This document shows positions 9,316 through 18,953 of a stretch of 64,000 nt of DNA, piece by piece (position 1 is the first letter of the stretch; each line of letters opens with the position of its first letter). This DNA comes from JBFLXB01 sp964570625. GTDB lineage: Bacteria > Nitrospirota > Nitrospiria > 2-01-FULL-66-17. The notes beneath the pieces are model-generated. The model did not search any database and was not told the DNA's origin. It saw only the letters and a list, made by a program, of their open reading frames with translations. Made by a program: the position numbers and the translations under genes. The stretch spans positions 1 to 64,000 of the forward strand of contig CAZMYW010000008.1 in NCBI GenBank assembly GCA_964570625.1, written 5' to 3'.

Positions 9316-10989
9316 GTGGGCGGGTGGGGGTGTGACGAAGGCGTGAACGTCCGATCGACGTGGACCTACCGCGCGATACCGACGGTGCTCTTGGCGGTCG
9401 TGCTCGCCTACGGTGGCGCGATCCGGAACGGTTTTCTGTATGACGACTATCACCTGATCGCGGAGAACCCGGGCGTGATCACTCACGCCTGGGGGGCGAT
9501 CTGGACGTCGACGGATGCCGCCAGTCGCGATCTGCAGGGGCGTGGATTTCGTCCAGCCACGCTGTCATCTTACGTCATCGATCATGCAGTGGGCGGCGGT
9601 CGACCGATGGTCTACCACGCGACCCAAGTGGCGTTTCACGCCGCCGTCGTGTGGCTGGTGTACGTGGTCGCGACCGCGATGGGACTCACTCCCTGGTGGG
9701 CCGCGGTCAGCGCGCTGCTGGTGGGGTTGCATCCGATCCAGACCGAAGCCGTGCACTATCTGAGCGCGCGATCCTCGGTCCTCAGCACGCTGGCGCTGTT
9801 GATCGCCTTCTGGGCCTATCTGCGCTGGCGCGATCAGCCCACGACACGTCGAGCGTGGCATTGGGTGAGCCTTGGGTTCCTCGCCCTGGCGGTGCTGAGT
9901 AAAGAAAGCGCGATTGTTGGGCTGGTGTGGTTCGCGGCGTATGAACGCCTGATCGCCGGCGCCACGTGGCTCGAGGCCGCGAGGCGCCTCAGTGTCCACG
10001 CAGCGGTCGCGGCGGTGAGCGTGGTTCCGGTGATCCTGGTACTGGACGCTGGCACCACCGGGGCGTCGGTCGGGACGGCGACGGCGCTGGCCACGGGCGT
10101 GTCAGTGGTTGGCAAACACCTGGGGGCGTGGATCGCTCCATTTGCGGTCTCTCCCGTGTCCCCTCACCGGTGGGTCGGGTGGGGGCCACCTGCGGTGTGG
10201 GTGGCGGTGGTGGCGATCGCGATGAGCGCCTTCGCCGCATACGCGCTCCGCCGCCGGCTTCCATTGGTGTCGTGGGGACTGGTCTGCGGGGGGAGCTCGC
10301 TCCTGCCCGTACTGGCGCTCCCCTTGATCACCGACGTGGCGCTGTTTCAGCCCCACCGCGGGTATCCGGCTGCCGTCGGGTTGGCGGTGGCGACAGCGGC
10401 CTTGGCGCAGGCTGGAGCGAGAGGTGCCCTCGCGGCGTTGCCGTCCGACGCGGGGCGACGAGCTCTGCGACTGGCCGGGTGGGCGTTGGCGGGGACCGCG
10501 GTGATCGCGGCGATCGCCGTTGACGCGCGGGTCGGACGTCTGTGGACGAATGAAGTCCGGTTCTGGAGTGATGCGGTGACGCGGTACCCCCATGAAGCGG
10601 CGTACCAGCACAGTCTCGGCGCGGCGCGCCTCCGCGCCGGGGACACATCCGGCGCTCAGGAGGCGTTGATGACCGCGGCGCGCCTCGATCCGCTCCTGCC
10701 CAGGCTGGATTTCAATCTCGGAGTGGTGTATACCAAACTGGGACAGTATGACGAAGCGATTCGTGCGTATGAACGAGCGGTTGCCCGTGACTCGACCGAC
10801 GTGAAGGCGTTGGCGAATCTCGGCGTTCTGTTCGAGCGGACGGGTGATCCCGACCGAGCAATCCTGGCATACGACCGGGCGCTGACCATTGATCCCACCC
10901 TGATTCCGATTCAGCGCAACCTCTCCCGCCTGTCGACGATTCGTTCGACCGGACCGCCGAACTCCGACCTTCCCACCGCGGACCGATGA
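9316..10989 (+). CDS. TMTC-like GT-C membrane protein with C-terminal TPRs (paralogue 1 of 7)
   Basis: 557 residues from GTG 9316 (GGAG at 9306-9309); GTG 9343 is an alternative start. About ten hydrophobic segments are followed by ~3 TPRs (residues ~420-540). The blocks match those of eukaryotic TMTC (DUF1736) O-mannosyltransferases: an acidic pair in the first extracytoplasmic loop (Asp43-Asp44, YDDYHLIAENP), a FRPATLSSY block where paralogues have YRPL, HPIQTEAVHYLSARSSVL, and LSKESAI. The C-terminal EHR-type block reads QPHRGY here, the most divergent copy. GT-C enzymes transfer sugar from a lipid-phosphate donor on the outer face of the inner membrane, and the TPRs would be periplasmic. 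It begins 19 nt after the FG-GAP lipoprotein gene and overlaps the next paralogue by ATGA. Acceptor and sugar are unknown. Confidence 0.82.
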   Translation: MGGWGCDEGVNVRSTWTYRAIPTVLLAVVLAYGGAIRNGFLYDDYHLIAENPGVITHAWGAIWTSTDAASRDLQGRGFRPATLSSYVIDHAVGGGRPMVYHATQVAFHAAVVWLVYVVATAMGLTPWWAAVSALLVGLHPIQTEAVHYLSARSSVLSTLALLIAFWAYLRWRDQPTTRRAWHWVSLGFLALAVLSKESAIVGLVWFAAYERLIAGATWLEAARRLSVHAAVAAVSVVPVILVLDAGTTGASVGTATALATGVSVVGKHLGAWIAPFAVSPVSPHRWVGWGPPAVWVAVVAIAMSAFAAYALRRRLPLVSWGLVCGGSSLLPVLALPLITDVALFQPHRGYPAAVGLAVATAALAQAGARGALAALPSDAGRRALRLAGWALAGTAVIAAIAVDARVGRLWTNEVRFWSDAVTRYPHEAAYQHSLGAARLRAGDTSGAQEALMTAARLDPLLPRLDFNLGVVYTKLGQYDEAIRAYERAVARDSTDVKALANLGVLFERTGDPDRAILAYDRALTIDPTLIPIQRNLSRLSTIRSTGPPNSDLPTADR

Positions 10990-12824
10990 TCACGACGCTC
11001 TTTCGGACTCCAGCCGGACAAGCGGCTGCTGCCGTGGTCGCGTTCGGGGTCCTCATTGCGGCCGCACACGGCGGGGCGCTTCCAGGTGCGTTTCACTACG
11101 ACGATTTCTACTCGTTCGTTCAAAATCCTGCGGTGAAATCCTGGCACCCGTTGCGGTACTTCACCTCGCCCGACGCCGTGGTCAATACGTTTGACGCGGC
11201 CTCGTATCGGCCGCTCACCGTCTGGTCCTTCGCGGCCACGTATCACCTCGGCGGCATGGAGCCGGCGGTGTTCTTGTCGGTCAACCTGGGTCTTCATCTG
11301 GTGGCGTCCTGGCTGGTATTCCTCATCGGCCGATTGGTGCTGGCCGACGCCAGGTGGGCGTGGGTAGCGGGCGTTGTCTACGCGATTCACCCGATCAACG
11401 CGGAGGCCGTCAACTACGCAGTCTCGCGTTCGTCGTTGTTGGCCACGGTGTTCGCGTTAATCTCGACCTGGGCGTTCATCCGGTACGTGGAACAGAAAAG
11501 CGGAAGGGGAATGATCCTGGTCGGGCTTGCGGCGTTGCTGTGTGCGTTGCTCAGCAAAGAATCGGCGGTGGCGGTAGTCGCCCCGCTGTTGGTGTATTCG
11601 CGGCTGCGGTCTGCGTCTCCCGGAGAAACGATCGCGGTTGAACGCGCGAACCGGACCGCGATCGCCTACGCCGCGCTGGCTGGGGTGTACGCGGGTTTGT
11701 GGGCCTACATCACGGCCGGAGGCGTCACGCCCATGGTGCCATCCGTCCGACCGGCGTGGACGTACTTCGAGATGATCGGGCGGTCGCTGGCGTTGTGGGT
11801 CTGGCCCTGGCCGCTGGGACTCGACCACCCCCTGACCTTCCTGTTGCGGTTCGACGCGGTGTTGGCCGTGGCGCTCGTCAGCGGCGCTGTCGGGTATCTC
11901 GCCGCCATCGTGTGGCTGGCGCGGCGAGCGCCGATCGCCGCGTGGGGATTGCTATGGGCGATCGCCGGACTCCTTCCCTTGGCGCCGCTCCCGTGGCTGA
12001 CCACGGTGGCGCTGCTCCAGGAGCATCGGATGGGGCTCTCTGCGGCCGGCCTGTCGTGGACCACGGCCGTATTGGCGCGAGAGGTCTGGATGGCCATTGG
12101 TCGTCGGCGCGCCGCGCGGGTGCTGCAGTGGACGTTCGCCGGTGTCGGCGTTGCGTTGATCCTGATCGCCGTCGCAGTGGACCGGCAGCGTTCAGCAGTG
12201 TGGAACGACGATCGCCGGTTGTGGGCGGAAGTCGTTCAGCGCTCGCCCGATAACCTGCTTGCGCGGATCAACCTGGGCTCCGCGTATATGATGCGCCGTG
12301 ACTATGAGCGTGCTGAATCGGAGTTTCGAACGATCCTCACGTTGGTCCCGACCTATTACAAGGCCTACGACAACCTGGGGTTGGTCGCGCTTCGTCAGAA
12401 CCGGTCGGACGAGGCGCGTGCGGCGTTTCAGCGCGCGGCCGAACTCAATCCCCAGGACCCGGACGCGCACACCAACCTGGGCATTCTGGCCTTACGGGCA
12501 GGCGATACCGCCACTGCGGAGGCGTCGTTTCGCGCGGCGCTGGCGATTAATCCGACCGAGCGGGATGCGTTGAACAATTTGGCCACGATCTACCTCCAAC
12601 GACGCGAGTGGGCGGTCGCGCTCGACCTAGTGACCCGGGCGTTGCGCCGCAACCCGGAGTTTCTGGAAGCGTCGTACAACCAGGGGGTCGCCCTTGCCGG
12701 CCTCGGACGACACGCCGAGGCCGCGGTCGTTTTGGGGGACATACGCGGCCGGTTATCGCCCGACCCGTCCTTCGATCAATACCGACAGGCGATCGACCGC
12801 CTCCTGGCCGGAGGCTCGCCGTGA
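10986..12824 (+). CDS. TMTC-like GT-C membrane protein with TPRs (paralogue 2 of 7)
   Basis: 612 residues. The ATG start at 10986 overlaps the previous stop (ATGA). Acidic pair Asp39-Asp40 (YDDFYSFVQNP), then YRPLTVWSF, HPINAEAVNYAVSRSSLL, LLSKESAV and LLQEHRM follow the TMTC-like order. After the last membrane segment comes a conserved RSAVWNDDRRLW linker and about five TPRs (residues ~415-600). It is strikingly similar to paralogue 3: the WNDDRRLWAEVV linker, GSAYMMR, LGILALRAGD, RDALNNLATI and the C-terminal AGGSP are shared, which points to a fairly recent tandem duplication. Predicted membrane-embedded lipid-phosphate-sugar-dependent glycosyltransferase with periplasmic TPRs; activity unproven. 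Confidence 0.85.
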   Translation: MITTLFRTPAGQAAAAVVAFGVLIAAAHGGALPGAFHYDDFYSFVQNPAVKSWHPLRYFTSPDAVVNTFDAASYRPLTVWSFAATYHLGGMEPAVFLSVNLGLHLVASWLVFLIGRLVLADARWAWVAGVVYAIHPINAEAVNYAVSRSSLLATVFALISTWAFIRYVEQKSGRGMILVGLAALLCALLSKESAVAVVAPLLVYSRLRSASPGETIAVERANRTAIAYAALAGVYAGLWAYITAGGVTPMVPSVRPAWTYFEMIGRSLALWVWPWPLGLDHPLTFLLRFDAVLAVALVSGAVGYLAAIVWLARRAPIAAWGLLWAIAGLLPLAPLPWLTTVALLQEHRMGLSAAGLSWTTAVLAREVWMAIGRRRAARVLQWTFAGVGVALILIAVAVDRQRSAVWNDDRRLWAEVVQRSPDNLLARINLGSAYMMRRDYERAESEFRTILTLVPTYYKAYDNLGLVALRQNRSDEARAAFQRAAELNPQDPDAHTNLGILALRAGDTATAEASFRAALAINPTERDALNNLATIYLQRREWAVALDLVTRALRRNPEFLEASYNQGVALAGLGRHAEAAVVLGDIRGRLSPDPSFDQYRQAIDRLLAGGSP

Positions 12825-14638
12825 CGGGTCGGCAGTGGGCCGCCGCGGGCGCGCTGCTGGGGGCGGTCGTCATCGCGCACGGCGGGGCGGTCAGGGGCGA
12901 GTTCCACTATGACGACCTGTTCGTCGTGGTGAGCAATCCCGCAGTACGGTCATGGCAGCCCGCTCGCATGTTCATGAGCGCCGACGCGGTCAACAGCGAA
13001 CGCGGCGCCGCGATCTACCGACCGTTGATGGTGATGTCGCTCGCGATGAACCACCATTTCTCGGGCCTCGATCCGTTCTGGTATTTGGCCACCAATCTCG
13101 CGCTGCACGGATTGGCGGTATGGCTGGTCGTGCTCATCGGACGCGAGGTCTTCGACGATGGGCGTTGGGCGTGGTGCGCGGGCGCGGTGTTTGCGCTGCA
13201 CCCGCTCAACGCCGAAGCGGTCAACTACGTGACCGCGCGCTCGTCGCTGCTTTCGACGGCGTTCGCGCTCGCTGCGGCCTGGGCGTATATCAGGTACGTG
13301 GAGTCCCGGGGCGGACGGGGTACCTTAGTCCTGGCACTCGCCGCGTTTGTGGCGGCGATGCTGAGCAAAGAGTCGGCGGTGGTCTTGGTTGTGCCGTTGC
13401 TGGCGTATACGTGGCTGCGGCCGCCGGCGCCCCTCAACCAGGCGGTCAGTTCCCGCACGCGCCGGGCGGCATTGGCATTTGGCGGGTTAGCCGTGTGTTA
13501 CGTGGTGCTTTGGCGATTCATGACCGCCGGGGGCGTCGCGGCGCCGGGGCCGCCGTCTGACCGTCCGGCATGGACCTTGGCGGAGGTGGTGGGGCGATCG
13601 CTGGCGTTGTGGCTGTGGCCCAGCCCGCTCGGCCTGGATCATCCCCTGACGTTTCTGACGCGATTTGACGGCGGGCTGGCCGCGGTGCTTGTCCTCGTGG
13701 TTGCGGGCCTTGTCGCCGCGTTCGCGGCACTCTCCCGGCGCGTGCCTGTTGCGGCGTGGGGTGTGGTGTGGGCGTTGGTCGGGTTGGCTCCGCTGGCGCC
13801 GCTCCCGTGGTTAACCACGGTGGCGCTGCTTCAGGAACATCGGATCGGATTTTCAGCCGCGGGATTATCGTTGACGACGGCGGCCTTGGCGCGCGAGATC
13901 TGGAGGGGAGTCGCCAGGTGGCCCGCCGCACCGCTCATTCGATGGACTCTCGTCGGCATCGGCGCGGTCCTCGCGGTGGTGGCGGTGGCGGTGGATCGAG
14001 CCCGTTCGGCGGTGTGGAACGACGACCGACGGTTGTGGGCGGAAGTGGTTCACCGATCACCGGAGAACCCGGCCGCCCGTATCAATTTGGGCTCGGCCTA
14101 TATGATGCGTCAGGACTACGCCGAAGCCGAGGCGGAGTTCCGCGCGCTCCTCGCGGTCGACCCGATGTATCAAAGAGCCTACTACAACCTCGGTCTCCTG
14201 GCGCTTCGTCAGAACCAGCCCGACGCGGCGCGCGTGTCGTTCGAACGCGCAGTCCGGCTCAGCCCTTACGACGCGAACGCGCAGACTCACCTTGGTATCC
14301 TGGCGCTACGCGCCGGAGATGTCCAAACCGCAGAGGTGTCCTTCCGCGCCGCGTTGGACGTCAATCCGACCCAGCGCGACGCGTTGAACAATTTGGCCAC
14401 GATCCACTTGCAGCGGCGGGAGTGGGCCGCGGCCCTCGACTTGGTCACCCAATCTCTGCACCAGGCCCCCGAGTTCCTGGAGGCCTCGTACAACCGGGGA
14501 GTCGCGCTGGCCGGCCTCGGTCGCCGCGCGGAAGCGACCGCGGTGTTGCGCGAGACGCGGGCGCGGTTGCCGCCCGACCCCGCGTTTGACCCATACCGAA
14601 CCGCGATCGATCACCTCATCGCCGGGGGATCTCCATAA
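12821..14638 (+). CDS. TMTC-like GT-C membrane protein with TPRs (paralogue 3 of 7)
   Basis: 605 residues from GTG 12821, which overlaps the previous stop as GTGA. The open frame continues further upstream, but the overlap and the match to the paralogues' N-termini fix this start. The acidic pair is Asp31-Asp32 (YDDLFVVVSNP), followed by YRPLMVMSL, HPLNAEAVNYVTARSSLL, MLSKESAV and LLQEHRI. The C-terminal third is TPRs and ends AGGSP like its neighbour. Same predicted topology and role as paralogue 2, its closest relative in the window. Local composition is extremely GC-rich, like its neighbours, with no sign of foreign origin. Confidence 0.85.
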   Translation: MTGRQWAAAGALLGAVVIAHGGAVRGEFHYDDLFVVVSNPAVRSWQPARMFMSADAVNSERGAAIYRPLMVMSLAMNHHFSGLDPFWYLATNLALHGLAVWLVVLIGREVFDDGRWAWCAGAVFALHPLNAEAVNYVTARSSLLSTAFALAAAWAYIRYVESRGGRGTLVLALAAFVAAMLSKESAVVLVVPLLAYTWLRPPAPLNQAVSSRTRRAALAFGGLAVCYVVLWRFMTAGGVAAPGPPSDRPAWTLAEVVGRSLALWLWPSPLGLDHPLTFLTRFDGGLAAVLVLVVAGLVAAFAALSRRVPVAAWGVVWALVGLAPLAPLPWLTTVALLQEHRIGFSAAGLSLTTAALAREIWRGVARWPAAPLIRWTLVGIGAVLAVVAVAVDRARSAVWNDDRRLWAEVVHRSPENPAARINLGSAYMMRQDYAEAEAEFRALLAVDPMYQRAYYNLGLLALRQNQPDAARVSFERAVRLSPYDANAQTHLGILALRAGDVQTAEVSFRAALDVNPTQRDALNNLATIHLQRREWAAALDLVTQSLHQAPEFLEASYNRGVALAGLGRRAEATAVLRETRARLPPDPAFDPYRTAIDHLIAGGSP

Positions 14639-16593
14639 TGTGGCGGGAGGGGCTGGTGGCCGTCGGGCTCATGGCCGCGGTGGTGGCTGCGCACGGTGGG
14701 GCGATCAACGGCGGGTTCCACTACGACGACAAGATTTCCATCACCGAAAACCTGTCGATCCGGCAATGGCAGCCCTGGTTCTACGTCACGTCTCCGTTTG
14801 CGGCGACCTCGGAGCCGGGTGCGGCGGGCTATCGTCCGCTGACCGTGGCAAGTTTTGCGATCAACCATGCGGTCGGAGGCCTTGACCCGGCGGGATACCT
14901 GCTGGGCAATCTGCTGCTGCATCTTGCGGCGTCGTGGCTCGTGTTCGTGGTGGGGCGTCGTCTACTCCTTGACGATCGTTGGGCCGCATTGGCGGCCTTG
15001 GTGTACGCGGTTCACCCGGTAAACGCCGAAGCCGTGAACTACGCGGTGGCGCGCTCGTCGCTTCTTGCGGTGTGCGGCGCGTTGATCGCGTGTTGGGCCT
15101 TTTTCCGTCGCGAGGCCGGCGGTACATGGACGTGGACCGTCCTCGGTGTCACCGCGTTTCTGGCCGCGCTGCTGAGCAAAGAGTCGGCGGTTGCGGTGCT
15201 CGTGCCACTGACGACCTACCACCTCCTGATCCAGGCGGACGAATCGTCCGGTCGAGTCCCGTTGGCGAGCGCGGTCCGATGGCGGCGCAGCCTCTCCGCC
15301 GTCACGCCGTACCTCGTCGTGTTCTGTGTGTACCTCGTGATGTGGTGGAACGTAGCCGGTAGCCGGGCGGAGCAGGTCGGGCGTACCGCACTCTTCCCCG
15401 CGTGGACCTTGCTGGAGATCGTTGGCCGTTCACTGCTGCTCTTGGTGTGGCCGTACCCGCTGAGCCTGGATCACCCGTTGGTGTTTACCACGCGGTTCGA
15501 TGCGGTGACCGCAGGATGGCTCGGGGTGGGATTTATTGTCCTCTTCTGCGTGGTGGTCGCGTGTTGGCGTCGACGGCCGCAGGTGTCCTGGTGTCTCCTG
15601 TGGGTGATTGCGGGGTTAGCGCCGTTGGCCCCGCTGCCGTGGATCACCATCAAAGGGTTGATGCAGGAAAATCGTCTGGCGTTCTCGGCGGTCGCGCTGG
15701 CATGGCTGGCCGCGATCGCAGCGTGCGAAGCATTGGCTGTGTGGCGTCGAGTGGCCCCGGGACTTCGGTCGCCACTGATCCGTCGGACTGTCGAAGGCGT
15801 CGCGATAGTGGGAAGCGTCGTCGTGTTGGCCCTTGCCGTGACCGTTGACCGCGCCCGATCCGGGGTGTGGTCGGACGACGTCCGACTGTGGCAGGAGGTG
15901 GTGGCTCGATCCCCGGAGAGCCGGAGCGCCCAGATCAACCTCGGGGTCGGCTACATGGCGCGCGAGGAGTTCGATCGGGCGGAAGACGCGTTCCGTCGCG
16001 CCATCTCCATCGCGCCCAACGACGCGTTCCCGTACTACGTGTTCGGTACGCTGGCGTTTCGCCGCGAGCAGTACGACCAGGCCCGGCTGTTGTTTCTGAA
16101 AACCGCGAGCCTGGCGCCTGACTATGCCAAGACGTATCGCATGCTGGGGATCATCGCGATGAAACAGAATCGAGACGAGGATGCGGCGGTGTTCCTGCAA
16201 CGCGCTTTGCTGCTCGATCCGCGCGACGCTGGAGCTCAGGCCAATTTGGGGCTGGTGGCTCAGCGAGCCGGCGACGACGCGGCGGCGGCTCGCCTGTACC
16301 GCGACACCCTGGCGCTTGATCCCTCCCAGTTGTTGGCGCGAAACAATCTAGGCACGTTGTACCTCAAACAGCAGCGGTGGGCCGATGCGCTCGAACAGTT
16401 TGCGGAATTGCTCGACCGCGCGCCGGACGACTATGACGCCGCGCTCAACCGCGCGGTGGCGCTCAATGCCCTGGGCCGCGGAGAGGAGGCGCGGGCGGCG
16501 CTCGAGACGCTACTGGCTCGGTTGCCGTCCGAGCCTCGATTCGACTCGCACCGCCGGGGAGCCGCATTGATTCTCGACCGAGTCGCCCCGTGA
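14638..16593 (+). CDS. TMTC-like GT-C membrane protein with TPRs (paralogue 4 of 7)
   Basis: 651 residues. The start overlaps the previous stop by one base (TAATG at 14636-14640). Asp30-Asp31 (YDDKISITENL), YRPLTVASF, HPVNAEAVNYAVARSSLL, LLSKESAV and LMQENRLAF give the same block order as the other copies, with EHR changed to ENR. The RSGVWSDDVRLW linker leads into about five to six TPRs (residues ~440-640), including LGLVAQRAGD and LGTLYLKQQR. Predicted inner-membrane GT-C glycosyltransferase. It is followed by the MFS/spermidine-synthase-like gene with a GTGA overlap, so that unusual partner is translationally coupled to the array. Confidence 0.84.
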   Translation: MWREGLVAVGLMAAVVAAHGGAINGGFHYDDKISITENLSIRQWQPWFYVTSPFAATSEPGAAGYRPLTVASFAINHAVGGLDPAGYLLGNLLLHLAASWLVFVVGRRLLLDDRWAALAALVYAVHPVNAEAVNYAVARSSLLAVCGALIACWAFFRREAGGTWTWTVLGVTAFLAALLSKESAVAVLVPLTTYHLLIQADESSGRVPLASAVRWRRSLSAVTPYLVVFCVYLVMWWNVAGSRAEQVGRTALFPAWTLLEIVGRSLLLLVWPYPLSLDHPLVFTTRFDAVTAGWLGVGFIVLFCVVVACWRRRPQVSWCLLWVIAGLAPLAPLPWITIKGLMQENRLAFSAVALAWLAAIAACEALAVWRRVAPGLRSPLIRRTVEGVAIVGSVVVLALAVTVDRARSGVWSDDVRLWQEVVARSPESRSAQINLGVGYMAREEFDRAEDAFRRAISIAPNDAFPYYVFGTLAFRREQYDQARLLFLKTASLAPDYAKTYRMLGIIAMKQNRDEDAAVFLQRALLLDPRDAGAQANLGLVAQRAGDDAAAARLYRDTLALDPSQLLARNNLGTLYLKQQRWADALEQFAELLDRAPDDYDAALNRAVALNALGRGEEARAALETLLARLPSEPRFDSHRRGAALILDRVAP

Positions 16594-18953
16594 GCCGGCC
16601 GGCATTGTTGGGAGCCGTGTTTTTCCTGTCCGGCTCCGCCGGGTTGGTGTACCAGGTAGTGTGGGGGCGGCTCCTGGTGTTGGTGTTCGGATCGACCACG
16701 ATCGCCGTGACCACCGTGCTCGCGGTGTTCATGGGAGGTCTCGCATTGGGCGGGGCATTAGGCGGACGTGTCGCGGCGAGGATTCGTCGCCCGCTCGCGG
16801 CGTACGCCGCGATCGAGGTGGCGGTGGCGGCCTACGCGCTGGCGATCCCGTGGCTGTTGACCGCGGCGGTACCGGTGTACCAGACGTTGTGGAGCCAGGT
16901 GGCCGAATCGTCGGTGCTGGTACTGGGCGCGCGGCTCGTGCTGGTGGCGGCGATTCTCGCGGTGCCCACGGTGCTGATGGGCGCGACCTTGCCCGTGATC
17001 AGCCGCGCGGTGGCCGAGGGGGCGACGTCTGTCGTCGGCCGAGTGGGCGCGTTGTATGCCGCGAATACCGCGGGTGCCATTGCCGGGGCGGTCGGAACCG
17101 GATTTCTGCTGTTGCCGGCAATCGGGGTGACCCGGACGATCTACGTCGCGGCCGCCGGAAACCTCGTCGCCGCGGCGACGGCCTGGATGGTTGCACGTCG
17201 TGGTTTCGATGCCGACAGGGAGGCGGGTCGACCGACGGATGGGCCTGTCGCTCCGACCGACCGGGCAACGGTTCGACGCGTGGTGGTGACGTTGGGAGTC
17301 TCAGGTGCCGCCGCGTTGATCAACGAAGTCGTGTGGTCGCGCGCGCTGAGTCTGGTGCTGGGATCGTCGGTCTACGCCTTCTCCGCGATGTTGGCCACCT
17401 TTCTTTCGGGGCTGGCGGCCGGCGCGGCGTGCGGGACGTGGCTCGTGCGACGCACTGCGCCGCGCCAGGCCCTGCTCGGCGCGGTCCAAATCGGCGTGGC
17501 GATGGCGTCGCTCGTGACCGTGGCATTGTTGAGCCAGTTGCCGTTTGTGTTGATCGCGTCGGTACGCGCGATGGGGCCCGACGCGATGTCGGTGGTACAG
17601 TTTGCCCTCTCGTTTCTCGTCATGTTCGCGCCGACCTTCGGGTTCGGTCTGGTTTTCCCGGTGGCGCTTCACCTGGTGGCGAACGATCCCCGCGCCATCG
17701 GCGCGGTGGTCGGGCGGCTGTACGCGGTCAACACGGCGGGAGCCATCGCCGGTGCCGTGCTCGCCGGGTTCGTCCTCGTTCCGTTCGTGGGCGTTCGGGC
17801 GAGTCTGTTGGTTGCCGTGGCGGCGTGTCTCGCGCTCGGGGTGTGGCTCATCGCCGGGGATCGATCGATCCCGCGCCGTCTTGCGTTCGGGGGGTCGCTG
17901 GGGGCGATCGGCCTCGTGGTGATCGCGGCGGCGAACGTGCCGCCCTGGAGCGCGGTCCTGATGTCCTCGGGGGTGTACTGGAACCTTCCGCGGTATCTTG
18001 CGGTGGCGGAGCGGGAAGGAGTGGATGGCGTGAAAGCCAGGTTGGGTCACGGACGGACCCTGTATGAACGCGAGGGCCTGACCGCCACCGTGGTGGTTAC
18101 GCGGAGCGACGAGGACGGACGGGTGCTGACGATCAACGGCCGGACCGAGTCCGGCGATCCCTTTATGCGCACGCAGGTCGCGATTGGCCACTGGCCATTG
18201 TGGTTTGCGCGGTCGGTCGAGCGCGTGTTGGTCATCGGCCTCGGCAGTGGCGCCACCACCGGGTCCGTGCTGCGGTATCCGGTCGGTCGGGTCGACGTGG
18301 TGGAACTGGAGCGGGCCGTCATCGAGGCCTCACGCGAGTTCGAACCCGAGAACGGGCATCCACTCGCAGATCCCCGCGTGCGCGTGTGGTCCGAAGACGG
18401 GCGGAATTTCTTGCTCCTCTCGCCGGATCGCTACGACGTCATCGTTTCCCAGCCGTCGTTGCCGTGGGTGGCCGGCGCGGCCACCCTGTTCACCGAAGAG
18501 TTCTTCGCGGTTGCGGCGTCCCGGCTGCAACCCGGAGGCGTGTTCGGTCAGTGGGTGACGGCCGACGCCATGGGACCCGACGAACTGCGCGCTGTGTTGG
18601 CCGCGTTCGTACGGTCATTCCCGTATTTCATCGCGGTGGAGCCGACTCCCGGTGACCTCTTTTTCGTGGGGTCGCCGTCCCCATTGGTCCTGGACCCGGC
18701 GCGCGTAGAAGCGGCGTTCGCCGACCCGCGAATCGGGCCGGACCTGACTCGCGTGGACTTCTCGTCTCCGCGGGACCTCTATGCCACGTTGGTGGGTCAC
18801 AGTGGAACCATTACGCCGTTGCTCCATGGCGTCGTGCCCAATCGTGACGACAATGTGGCGGTGGAATTCTCGGGGCCGCTGGCGTTCGCCCGCATCCTGC
18901 AAGGGCGCCGCAGCGATCCGGTGGCCTGGCTGCGGGGAGGATCCGGGCCATGA
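16590..18953 (+). CDS. Fused MFS-like membrane domain / spermidine-synthase-like domain protein
   Basis: 787 residues; GTG start overlaps the previous stop (GTGA). The N-terminal ~470 residues are strongly hydrophobic, in two related halves that each carry LYAxNTAGAIAGA (near residues 153 and 377), the signature of the fused MFS/spermidine-synthase family. Residues ~490-780 form a Rossmann-like aminopropyltransferase domain with a nucleotide-binding GLGSGATTGS loop and an acidic VELE. Where spermidine synthases have a catalytic Asp-containing DxxxxDP-like loop, this protein reads DVIVSQPSLPW; fused relatives usually have SEPSNPW. Classical polyamine synthesis is therefore doubtful. It sits in the middle of the TMTC-like array with 4-nt overlaps on both sides, which suggests a shared process. 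Function unknown. Confidence 0.82.
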   Translation: MSRPALLGAVFFLSGSAGLVYQVVWGRLLVLVFGSTTIAVTTVLAVFMGGLALGGALGGRVAARIRRPLAAYAAIEVAVAAYALAIPWLLTAAVPVYQTLWSQVAESSVLVLGARLVLVAAILAVPTVLMGATLPVISRAVAEGATSVVGRVGALYAANTAGAIAGAVGTGFLLLPAIGVTRTIYVAAAGNLVAAATAWMVARRGFDADREAGRPTDGPVAPTDRATVRRVVVTLGVSGAAALINEVVWSRALSLVLGSSVYAFSAMLATFLSGLAAGAACGTWLVRRTAPRQALLGAVQIGVAMASLVTVALLSQLPFVLIASVRAMGPDAMSVVQFALSFLVMFAPTFGFGLVFPVALHLVANDPRAIGAVVGRLYAVNTAGAIAGAVLAGFVLVPFVGVRASLLVAVAACLALGVWLIAGDRSIPRRLAFGGSLGAIGLVVIAAANVPPWSAVLMSSGVYWNLPRYLAVAEREGVDGVKARLGHGRTLYEREGLTATVVVTRSDEDGRVLTINGRTESGDPFMRTQVAIGHWPLWFARSVERVLVIGLGSGATTGSVLRYPVGRVDVVELERAVIEASREFEPENGHPLADPRVRVWSEDGRNFLLLSPDRYDVIVSQPSLPWVAGAATLFTEEFFAVAASRLQPGGVFGQWVTADAMGPDELRAVLAAFVRSFPYFIAVEPTPGDLFFVGSPSPLVLDPARVEAAFADPRIGPDLTRVDFSSPRDLYATLVGHSGTITPLLHGVVPNRDDNVAVEFSGPLAFARILQGRRSDPVAWLRGGSGP

